A stretch of 64,000 bases of DNA, from the NCBI GenBank assembly GCA_947311845.1, contig CAMZMU010000034.1, positions 93,528,141 to 93,592,140 on the forward strand, read 5' to 3'. The notes beneath the pieces are model-generated. The model was given only the letters and a program-made list of their open reading frames with translations. It was not told the DNA's origin and did not search any database. The number at the start of each line of letters is the position of its first letter. The first letter of the stretch is position 1. Positions 11,641 through 21,568 of this stretch are shown one piece after another. Source of the stretch: Poa pratensis (taxonomy: Eukaryota; Streptophyta; Magnoliopsida; Poales; Poaceae). Position numbers and translations under genes: made by a program.

Positions 11641-11973
11641 GAGCACCACGCCACCGCCGCTGTCCATGATTCGCGTCGCCGCCTTGCGCCGACTGTAGAA
11701 GGGACACCTCCGCCACGAAGAACCCTAGCCGCCCGCCGCTTCTCTCTTTCCTTCTTCCTCTTCCTCTCCCCGCCGCGCGCGAAACCCTAGCTCTCGGCCG
11801 TAACAATCTGCCGCCGCTCCCGCGCTCCGGCCAGTTCCGAGGATATCCAAAGCTCCGCCTCCTCGTGTGCAACCTCCTAGAAAACGGACGCTTGCCAGTA
11901 ATCTTTCCATCGCCGGAATCGGACCCTCCTCCTCCAACTGTGGCTGCCGTCGATTGGCTCGTTTGCGGGAGCC
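11641..11973 (+). promoter_or_regulatory. 5' UTR of F-box copy 2, different from copies 1 and 3
   Basis: A GC-rich, C-rich leader has GAAACCCTAGCTCTCGG-type sequence common in grass 5' UTRs. It ends at the ATG at 11974. It does not resemble the leader of copies 1 and 3, although homology to copy 1 resumes at GCCATGGAGGTGAGTTCCTT. The promoter is therefore probably within the tandem array or this leader. Confidence 0.5.
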
Positions 11974-14900
11974 ATGGAGGTGAGTTCCTTGTCCTCTCCT
12001 TCCCCTGAATATCTTTTTTTTTTAAAGACAGTTCTTCCTCTAAAACCAGGGATCAATCTTTCAGACCGAATCGAAATGTCTTATGTGAGCCTAGCAAAAT
12101 TTACTTTTTGGTGCAGTAAATTGAAATAAAATAAAATCGAAGTATGTGCATCTGTTATTTTTTGAAACAAGGCTGCATCGTTGCCACGGTAGGCATTGCA
12201 TGTGTTGAACTAAATCAAAGCTGCATACTTGTGAGAGTAGAAAAATTGTATATGTCGAACGAAATAAAAGCTGCATTCTTGTGACAGTAGACAAATTGTG
12301 GCAGGGATCAAAACCAGGGAATATCTTTTTATTTCTATTCTCTCCTTCCTCTCAATATAATTTTATTTCTAAGACAGTTGTTCGTCTAAAACCAGGGATT
12401 AAAACTCATCTTTCAGACCGAAATAAAATTGCTTATCTGAGCCTTCCAAAATTTACTTGTCGGTACAGTAAAACGAAATAAAATAAAAATCGAATTATGT
12501 ATATCTTTCAATTCCTTCCTGAAATGCTTCTAATGAACCTTGTATGTCCGTTAAAGCGATTTAATGAAAAGGGGGATAGCCCTGTTGGAAAAAAGTATAT
12601 CTTTCAATTTACTCAAAGCTGCATCTTTGCGACAGTAGACGAATGGTATATGTTGATCTATACTACTATTAAAAGAGCAAACATGTTCGGGATACATTAA
12701 ATTTATGCCGTTCAATTACCGATCAACGCTCCAGATCGCTCCAATGTTTGACAACTCAACACACTTTTTCAGTTTCGTGTTAATTACAGACATTGCCACC
12801 GCTAAAAAAAAAGAAACAGTTTTTTCGGTTCCTTTGGCGAGGGTTCTCTCCACTCCACGAAATCCCCTGCCGAGCATAACAGAAACCACCACCGCCGCCG
12901 CCCACCACCACCTCGATCTCCGGCCGATGGAGCCGTCGTCATCTTCCGTCCAGAGGAATGGAGAAAATTTTGCCCCGAACCCCCTCCGCATGGCAGTTCC
13001 CATCCATGGCCGTCGCTTGCGAGCCCTGCTCCCCATCCCAGTCCTAGGGTGGCGGCCGGCGCCCATTACCCGCTTGAATAGCGGTAAGGTCGTCCGCGTC
13101 GTACTCCTCTCCCGCGCCGCGGACCCATCCGACAGGGTTTGATTTGAGGTCTTCGCCGTCGCCGGCCCTGTTGACATCGGCCGCCCGCGCGTCTGGATCA
13201 GTTCTTCCGCGACTGCTGGTGCTGCAGGAGCGCACTGCCGCGATCGTGACAGGTATTGTCGAGTTCAGCCCCATCTCGATTGAACACATGTGCGTGCACG
13301 GCGCCGGAGGCATCTACTAACGCATATGCGCCTTCCCTGCGTTCTTATGCTGGACAAGTTCATCTGCCAGCCACCTCCAGGCTGCGTGCATCAAGCTATC
13401 AGACTATATTATCCAGGATGCAAAGTAAGCAACGCTGGTGCCATCGGGTCTCATATTTGATCGGTATGTGCTCATCCGGTGATAGCTTGATGCTACTGCC
13501 GATGCCTAACGCAGAGCTAGCATATCTTTACACAAATTCATTCATGTCTACGTCAATTGGTTCTCAGGTTGTGTGCTGATTAAATTAGCAAAGGGAAATC
13601 TCATTTGTACGTGCACATATAGGGATATACCACTCGGACATTTCTGGTCCCCTGCAACTGCAACTAGACGCATACAAACTCATTCAGCTATGGCCATGAA
13701 AGGGAGAGATTTGCTAACACATATGGTTGGCTTTACACACACGTTTGGTTCCAGTATTAAAGATGAGTTTGAAGTGCTTAACAGGTACCAACAGGTGTGA
13801 CCGGACACTCAAGATCATAATATTTGAAGATGACTTCCCATATTTTTTCTTCTGAAGAAATTCGATGGCCGTCGTGAGGTCCTCCTTTGTTGTGGTTGTC
13901 ACCGTCGCACGCAGCAACCTCCAAATCTCCTTGTGCGAGATGTTCCGGAGGCCCCAATCCCGGATTCAATCCTTGCTTGCTGGTTGCTGCCGGTGTGTGC
14001 GCTCGTCACCGACGGATGCGTCGTGCTGGTTGGCAGCGAGGACGCGTGTGCTGCCCAGGTGGTGGCGTGGAATTGAAATGTGCTCCTCTTCAAGGTCTTA
14101 TATAATTATAATGTTCCAATGATCCAATCAATGATACCCAGTTCGGCAAGTTATTTCCAATTCCCAGGGGTTCTCTGCTATCATGGTGAACTAGGCCATC
14201 AGGTTAGTGTATGCCAGCATTTTACTGTGAATTCTACATGTTTAGAGCAGTTCTACTTAAGCTCAATTCGATTTGTGATAGAAGCGCGCATTACAGGTTC
14301 ATAATCGTGAGCAGACCGCAAGGTGATGGAGGGAGAGGGATTCCTGAGCAGAGCACGCTGCAGTTAGAGTCAAGCCATAGTGATAATCGTATAATATCAC
14401 CTACTTGGTCCAACAATGATCAATAGCGAAGCTATCTGGTGTACCCCCAACGAGACAGTGTGACTGAGCATGTTAAATCATTCATATTCTCTTGGAGAAG
14501 AGTAAGGATGATTGCGTACTGTTCAAATTTTTATGATCAATGTTGCATGCAACTATTTGATTGCTTAATTCCAACTTTAACTGAATTATTGGTAAAGTAG
14601 CGGCTACAGGACAACATTGCTCGATTTCTGCCAATGATTTTCATTTAACATTTGTGCATAAGGTGAGCCAGGTTTTAGTTTCCTCCATGCCACAACTCTT
14701 ACACTTGCATAGCACCGTATTTGATTTTGAGCAACTTTAGTTTTTTGTATCACGAGGAATAGCAGTTCAGTTTGGAGCAGGAAAAAAGTATGACCTGCTT
14801 ATTATCACTTGTCCTCTAAACTAATGTACAACTGTGTTTAACTAGCAACCGTAAATTTATGCTTGACTAATTTTGTTGTTCTTATTCTTTACTTGTAGAT

Positions 14901-17084
14901 AGTTCAGCTTGTAACGGTGATTCCTAATAGGGTTCTTCACATGGGATTATGGTTCATAATCTAAAGTACGATGAGAATAAATCTAAACTTAATCACATAA
15001 AGAAGAGGACAGATCTTAATCATAATGAGGTTTAATAGTACTCCCTCCGTCCGGAAAAGAATGTCTTGACTTTGTCTAAATTTAGATGTATGTACACACT
15101 AATACATGTCTAGATACATCCAAATTCAGACAAACCAAAGATATCCTTTTCCGTACGGAGGGAGTAATATTTTGTAACTAAATATATTATATTTTTGTGT
15201 TTATGTGAATTTTAGGTATAAATCGTGCATTGCACGTGCACGTCTACTAGTATGATTAAAAAGCTGCATTTTTGTGAAGGTAGACAAATTGTGTATCTTG
15301 AACTAAATAGAAGCTGCATTTTATGCAGGTAGCCAATGGGGATGATCGGATCAGAAACTTGCCCAACCACATTCTGGTCAACATCCTTGACCGACTCAAG
15401 TTACTCCAAGCTGTGAGGACGAGCATCCTCTCCAGTCGATGGAGCCAACTTCTAGCCGAGCTCCTGCGACTTACGATAAGTGCTCGGGACTTCATGCGCC
15501 CAGGAAGTAGAATGTCCGATGGTGAATTCCGTCGGATCAGTGAGGCCGTGGTTGAAGCGACAAAGAGCATGCTGGCACGCAGGGATGGATGCACCATCCG
15601 CCTCTTGACCATGGAGTTCTTCTTGACAGACGACGACGCCCCAGTATCTATAGGGCGTACTGTTGGTGAGGCCATGGCGACCCACAAGATTGAGGAAGCC
15701 GAGTTCAATGTTTGGACAGTGAAGGCACGCCTGCACTGCACTAGTGATGATCTGGTGGACTTCGGAGCACAGCTTGTGTCATTTTTTCATGCGTGTCCGA
15801 ATGCGTTTGCTGGTCTGACACGCCTCTACCTGGAGAATTGCAGTTTTGCTGAACCTGACTTCGTCTCCAACATCCTCGGCACTTGCAAGCAACTAAAATA
15901 TTTATGTTTTATCAATTGTGGCACAAAGGGTTTTATAGAACTCCAAGTTGAGCACGCAGAACTCATTGAGCTCAATTTTGTCAGTTGCGGTTTTGACAAA
16001 GTCCAACTCAAGTGGCTCCCAAGACTCACCCGAACAACCTTCGAGAGTTGGGGTAGTTTCGAAGAACTACCACTTTCATTTGGTCATGTCCCATTGCTCC
16101 AGGTTTTGACCCTTAAAAATACTGCTCTTAGTTGGCACAAAATGGTCAATTTAAGTACGTTGCTTTCTGAAACCCTTGTACAAGACCTGCGGTTGGGGTT
16201 TACAAGTGAAAAGGTTAGTCGGGATAAATTCTTTGTTCTTGCTTCACTCGTTCTCTACTCATCCTATCATGTGTTTATTGTTTTAGATTTGGGTTCAACC
16301 AGAGTGTCTGACCAGAAGGCTGGCATCTGCATTCCACCGGCTAAGGATTGTAACTCTATATAACATCCCTGAAAATTATGATCTCAGCTGGACAATGTTC
16401 ATTCTGGAAGCTGCGCCATCCCTCGAGGAGTTTTACATGCTGGTATGTTCTCATCTAAAGCTTGTTGTTCTTTTTTAAGGGGTTGCTCCACGACATGACG
16501 GCATGTCTATGCACCTAAAGCTTGTTCTGTTTTTTTTTAGCGGTTGCTCTATTATTTCCCTTGCATGGTTTCACGCACCTGTGCTTCACTTGGACAAACT
16601 TTAGTTTGCGGCATAATTAACCTGTTCCATTTACTTATGTCCTATGGGTGGAATGCAGGTAATGAATCATCCGTGTGAAATGGAAATGGATGAGGAGAAG
16701 AGGAGGGAAGCTTTGTATAGCGAGAATAAGGGTGTGCAGTGGGAATCAACTGCATCATCAAATTTCAAGCACTACCGTCTTACCAAGCTCATCATCTTCT
16801 GCTTCGAGTCTAGACTGTACATGGCGTATCATGTCAGGCGTGTCATGAAAGCAGCGGTGAACCTACAGGACGTGTACCTTTATAACAGACTGACATGTAG
16901 AAGGTGCGCTCACGTGGAGAAGCCGACAAGGTTTCCGATGTCAGAGAAGCAGAGGTGTGAAGATAAGGAGATAATGTCCCGGGGCGTTGAGTCACCTGCC
17001 AGAATTCACTTCCTGAACCCTGATGAAATGAGCCCTATTCATGATGCACCGATACCTAGATACTTTGTGTTCCAACAAAGATAG
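11974..17084 (+). CDS. F-box/LRR/FBD-like protein, copy 2 (intact)
   Basis: The exons are 11974-11979 (ATGGAG, then GTGAGT), 15329-16213, 16287-16442 and 16659-17084, giving about 490 residues. All junctions are GT-AG and in phase 0. The F-box spans about residues 13-52 (LPNHILVNILDRL, VRTSILSSRW). LRR-like segments fill about 100-340. An FBD-like C-terminal region follows (YHVRRVMKAAVNLQDVYLY) with a CRRC motif. These proteins usually bind SKP1 through the F-box and select targets for SCF ubiquitination through the LRR/FBD part; the target is unknown. Starting instead at the ATG at 15323 would add only MQ before VANGDD, so the two-codon first exon is supported mainly by its match to copy 1. 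Intron 1 is 3.35 kb because a Helitron lies in it. Copy 1 is its close paralogue 12 kb upstream, including the 3' UTR. Confidence 0.88.
12657..15250 (+). mobile_element. Non-autonomous Helitron in intron 1 of F-box copy 2
   Basis: It begins TCTATACTACTATTAAAAGA after an A and ends CTACTAG before a T, the A|TC...CTAG|T pattern of Helitrons. A hairpin (CGTGCA at 15224-15229 and TGCACG at 15237-15242) sits 8 bases before the end. The flanks match the uninterrupted intron of copy 1 (GTATATGTTGAACTAAA). No Rep/helicase ORF is visible. GC-rich parts at about 12830-13260 and 13860-14060 look like captured exon or UTR pieces of host genes. One such piece has an ORF starting MEPSSSSVQRNGENF, but I do not recognise the source. 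Confidence 0.85.
15041..15164. mobile_element. Stowaway MITE inside the Helitron
   Basis: A 124-bp element with terminal inverted repeats CTCCCTCCGTCCGGAAAAG and CTTTTCCGTACGGAGGGAG is flanked by TA on both sides, as for Tc1/mariner-type MITEs. It sits near the 3' end of the Helitron, so it is carried with it or inserted later. Confidence 0.95.
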
Positions 17085-19035
17085 CTGAAAACCTTTCAAG
17101 AAGTTTTATTTGATACCAGTCGGTTTGAGCACTTGTCTTTTTGATAGAACCGTCCAGTCTGGCATAATGCCTGTACTCTACTATGACTTGTCGCAGGTTT
17201 TTCTTGTTTGATCTGCTATTTGTAGCTGCAGCGAAAACCTTGTGTAATCAAAACCAGTTGAAAATAATTTGGGCACTCTTGCAGATCATTCCATGAATTA
17301 TTTAATCCTGTTGTACTCTTATGTAGTAAATTTTAGACCAAGTTTGTAGAGTCATATTGGATCTTGATCCAGTGATCTGCAATGTGTATTTGTGGTTGTT
17401 ATACGTGCATCGGTTGATCTGGTTATTTGAGAATACATTGATCGATAATCTGAACTGTAGATATGGCCAGCAAATGGAACTCTTTTTACTAGGGATAGCA
17501 AAGTAACAATCAGCAATTTGCTGACCAAACCGAGAGATGACGCAAAAAGAAGCTGGAACAAGATCATGGAGTTACCATTTTCGGCAACAGAAGTGCGGCA
17601 TGTGGAACCTGAAGCATGAACGTTGTTCAGTGGAGGCTCCAAGTTAAGTATTCGATCTGATGCCACTGTTTATTATATTTTAAATTAAGTTTTATTCGGA
17701 AAGGAGAACTCTGCTGAATGTGCCGTCAGCAAACAGATGGATGCCGGGTTCATGCTGGGATCGGTTATAAGCCACCAGGCACTTGTACACGGTTATGAGG
17801 GAAATCCATTTGGCAAACTGAACGGGCACGGGAGGAGCAGCTAGCCAGAGACCGAACTGACTGCGATCTAGGGACTGGACGCTTCTGCACATGTGGAATA
17901 CGCTTGGGGCGTCTAGATACAGAGGCTGACTTGAAACCCTGGAAGGGAGGCACTGCGCCTGAGATCAGATCAGCCGTCAGTACTAATCGGACAGTGAAGC
18001 CGCGGAGTCCATCAACAGCTCGATTTAACCAAGGACAGCAACCTGAATACTGATGGTGATGCATGGGATAAACAAACATTTAAACCCAAGTAACGTATGT
18101 AGGACTGTAGGGGCAAAAACACTTAGCTGGATCGAAACTGCTCTCACTCGCAGAGTGCGCTACCTCATGACTGCTGGGCTGTAGGTAAAAGACAACACGG
18201 TAGACTGACACCAATGCATTTGAAAGTTTTAGCGCAAGACAGTGTCAAGCGGGGAGACCAACCTCTGAAAGCTCAGAATCCGAACTACCAAAAGTCAGAA
18301 GGATCTGTCCAAATATGCGTCCTGCAGCAGTTTTATCAATCGAGAATACTCTGCTGAATGTGCAGTCAGCAAACAGATGAATGCCGGGTTCATGGTGGGA
18401 TCGATCGGCACACGGGGTGGCGGCTCAGCCGTCTGGCGTTTGTACACGGCCGCGAGCACGCATGGATCTCTCATCTCGGGGTTGCCTTCCAAGTGGCAGA
18501 ATGGACAGCTCAAGGCGCATCTCGGGGTTTAGCCGATGAAGCAGAGTAGGTGCCCACCAGCCTATCTAGGAGTCGGCTCATAAAGCGGCTAGCCGTGGCC
18601 CGTGGGTAGCCGTCGGCTTCGGGGATGGCTTCGAGACGTGCTCACCAGCCTGAACAACTTGGCTTTGGGAAGGGCTTCCGGAATGGATCCTTCAATCAGA
18701 AAAATAGCCTAAGTTTTCGCAGAAGTGAAACCTTGTTCGGCATAACCGTGTACACCCCCAAGTTTTAGAGCCTACTCAAAGGCTATTTTCACCTACGGAT
18801 TTAGGATTTTACCTTTGTAGGTGCCACGGCTTGCCAAAAAAAAGTTACCGAAAATATGGCAAGTGAAGTGCCTCATGATATGACAATTAAAATGTTTACT
18901 CCCCTACCTATCTGAGCTCCCCTCAATCTTGGCTCGGTTCCAATACTAAAGGAGAGTAGCTCACGATTTTATTGAGCTCGAGCTCAAATAGTTCAATAAG
19001 ACTTGTTTAGATGCACTTCATCAAGCTAATTAATA
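17085..19035. other. Intergenic DNA after F-box copy 2, with a short dispersed duplication
   Basis: The first 250 bases are 3' UTR, alignable with the region after copy 1. A 56-bp segment at 17708-17763 (CTCTGCTGAATGTGC... ending GGGATCG) recurs at 18348-18403 with about four differences. Minus-strand ORFs across 17352-18513 read through both copies but match no family I recognise. There is an A-rich to GC-rich change near 18400-18660. Confidence 0.5.
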
Positions 19036-19142
19036 CTCCCTCCGTCCCAATACTTAGACGTAGATGAATCAACACACTAAAATACGTTTAATTATATATG
19101 TATTTAGATAAATATGTGTCAAGTATTGTGGGAAGGTTAGAG
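19036..19142. mobile_element. Degenerate Stowaway MITE
   Basis: The left end is CTCCCTCCGTCCCAATACTT after TA. The right end, AAGTATTGTGGGAAGGTTAG then TA, is a decayed complement. It is about 107 bp. Confidence 0.8.
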
Positions 19143-20089
19143 TATATTCTCATATGAGTGTACATTGATTTTATTTAGTTACCCAACCTTTTCAACCATT
19201 CGTGCATTTTCTCGCTCAAACTCGGAGCCTAGGAGCATTTGTTCGAGCTCTAATGGTTGACAACCCTGGCTCATGCCCTCGCATGGTCTGCCGGACGGCG
19301 ATGACGACTTGACATGATGCTCACGAGGATTGGCACCGTGTGTGTCCCACTACTTAGTTGCGGCATGTGAGTTTACACTTTTTATGGATCGTTTTGGTCG
19401 GTTCAGATCTCTGTCGCATGTCCACAGCCTTTTTCCTGACCGTGTGAAACCTCGATTCCAGGCCGCCACCTGCTCCGACGACGAGGGGAATCATGTTCTT
19501 GGGAGCCATCAAGCGCCAAGTGTTGGACCGTCGACAATTGTTATGGTCGTAATCCACCAGAATTTTTGGTCTGAGCCCCACCCGGAAGTGGGTGTAGTTA
19601 GTTTTTATACATGCAATTGATTTCACTCATACTTTTCGTTATACAACCCCTCATGATAGTACTGTTTTTTTAAAAATGAATAGAAAAACATTGGAACATT
19701 GTCTTCTCTCTTTACACTTTTGAGGGATCGACAACTGTCTTGTGCAATTCATCGATTTTACCTAAAACATCTTAGCACACAAGTTAGATGACAAATTGTG
19801 TTGTTCAACACAAAAAAAAAAGATAAGGAAGGGAAATGCCCTTTCAGGTGCATATGTTTTTGTGAAACACACAACCACGAATCTCCGCATAGATATAATC
19901 CATAATATCAAACTTCTTGTTGTCCTTGTCAATGTAGTGCAAAGTGTGTTGACCAAAAAGTTTCAAACTATATCCTTATTTCCCGGTAAGAGTTAGAAAA
20001 ATCTAGTGTGACGAGTGACACTTGGGTAGCATGTTGATACGCCGAAAACGTATCGGCGAATTTTATAGTTATTTTACTTTTTTATATTA
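19143..20089. other. Intergenic DNA, no gene seen
   Basis: ORFs on both strands at 19330-19626 are short and overlap each other with no known domain. A small inverted word pair, GATACGCCGAAAACGTATC, sits near 20038. Confidence 0.4.
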
Positions 20090-20212
20090 CTCACTCCGAT
20101 AAAAATAATTGACACATATTTATCTAGATAGGGATGTATCTAGACGTATTTTAATGTGTAGATACATCCGTATTTTGACAAATATGTGTCAACCATTTCC
20201 CACCAGAGGGAG
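20090..20212. mobile_element. Stowaway MITE
   Basis: A 123-bp element has a left end CTCACTCCGATAAAAATAAT and a right end ending CACCAGAGGGAG, TA on both sides. Internal ACACATATTT and AAATATGTGT are complementary. Confidence 0.85.
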
Positions 20213-20423
20213 TATTATATTTGCATTATATCACATGAGTAGGTGTAAACTGTGGATTGTGTAATGTGTGCCCTCTAAGACTATTCATGCCGGCCTTATA
20301 AACACGGCTAGAGATTTTCAGCTATATTCTTTTTGCAATTTGTTCCGGTTGCCCTACCTGCTGTTTCCGTTGGGAGTACAAGCCAAAGACCTGCAGCAGC
20401 GATCATCGCCTCACCGGGGTTTA

Positions 20424-20656
20424 GGGGCTGTTTGGATCGTGGCCGACGGTTACCATACCAAAATTTTGGCGTTGACTGGTGCCATAGCGCTGCGTTTGGA
20501 TTGAAGCCCAACTCCCTAAACCACGCCAAAATATTGGTCGCCAGGTACAATTCTGCGCCCACGCGCTGGCAAAACCAGGGCGGCCGAATCCTTCGCCAAA
20601 ATATTGGCACGCCCTGGATTTGGCTGGGCGGGTGTGGGCAGAAACCAAACAGCCTC
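20424..20656. mobile_element. Tourist-like (PIF/Harbinger) MITE upstream of CID4-like gene
   Basis: A 233-bp element has terminal repeats GGGGCTGTTTGG and CCAAACAGCCTC and a TTA target duplication at 20421-20423 and 20657-20659. Inner arms contain ACCAAAATTTTGGCG and CGCCAAAATATTGG. The ORFs on both strands here are shadows of the inverted repeat. It ends about 200 bp before the likely first exon of the CID4-like gene. Confidence 0.92.
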
Positions 20657-20799
20657 TTAGGGCAAGAAGAGATAAGTGTCACTCAATCCTGGTGGGTTGG
20701 TTCCCTGTTTGGTTAGAGTCCGGACTGGCCGGCCGGGATCAGGGCCCGATCCGGGCTCCGTTCGCGGGCCGGGCGTGGATCTTCTTCCCGGCGGGCCCG

Positions 20800-20993
20800 A
20801 TCCACCCCGTTTCGCTCGGTGGGCCCACAAAAATCTCCTCCGATCGATCCGTCCGTGGAACCGTTCCACCAGCGATCTCCTCCGACACGACCTGCGAAAC
20901 CCTAGCTACTGCGCGACGCGGCGGCGACGACTCCACTCCCGGCGATCTCCTCCGGCCAAGCCTCCGACAGCGAGGAAACCCGCCTTCTCCCCG
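20800..20993 (+). promoter_or_regulatory. Likely promoter/5' UTR exon of the CID4-like gene
   Basis: A GC-rich leader with GAAACCCTAGCTACTG ends in a good donor, CCCCG|GTAAGC, at 20994. The next exon begins after TGCAG at 21563, just before the ATG, so there is probably a 570-base 5' UTR intron. No clear TATA box is seen. The transcription start is uncertain. Confidence 0.6.
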
Positions 20994-21568
20994 GTAAGCT
21001 CGCTCCCCATCCCGTCTCCCGTTCTCCCGACGGCGGCGCCCCGAGCCTCTCCTCCCCGTCCACCTGCTCTGCCGCCCCGACGGTGGTGGCTCCGCTCCTG
21101 ATCTGGATCTTCTTGCACCGCCCCGTCACCCCTCAACCTCCTCCGGGAGGACCACCCCTAGGCTTAGATCTGCGGGATCGGGGGAGCGATCCGCCGGGAT
21201 CCCTGGAGTGCTCCGGTCGGATTTCCGGCGCCGCGAGCTGGTTCTGCTGTGGCCCGCACGTGACGCCTTCGATTTGTCCTGCAACGTAGCTAGCCTCGTG
21301 CATTATGGTCTGGCTGTTGCCGTTCAGCTGAGCTCTGGCCAGAGTTGTAGTAGCGTGGTAGTACCATTGAGGCAGGCGCGTTTGCGCATTGCGTGAATAC
21401 GAGGACCTCAGGAATTGTTACGGGTCGCCTGTATGTATGCTTCAAGGACACATTAGGGAGAATGGCTAACTACTGGTTTCTGGTTCATTTGTTGAATGTT
21501 CATCGTCATGGCATGCTTACGTTGCGTAGCAGTAGAGCTGACCTCGTGATGTTGTGCGTGCAGGGACC

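Noticed and set aside
11483..11937. Arginine- and glycine-rich minus-strand ORFs over the copy 2 leader
   Set aside because: They are the complement of a C-rich 5' UTR; no domain and no splice support.
17352..18513. Possible minus-strand gene suggested by three ORFs
   Set aside because: The ORFs do not join with good splice sites and one is built from an intergenic duplication.
20308..20716. Paired ORFs on both strands containing PKFWYG and QNFG-like peptides
   Set aside because: They come from the inverted arms of the Tourist-like MITE.
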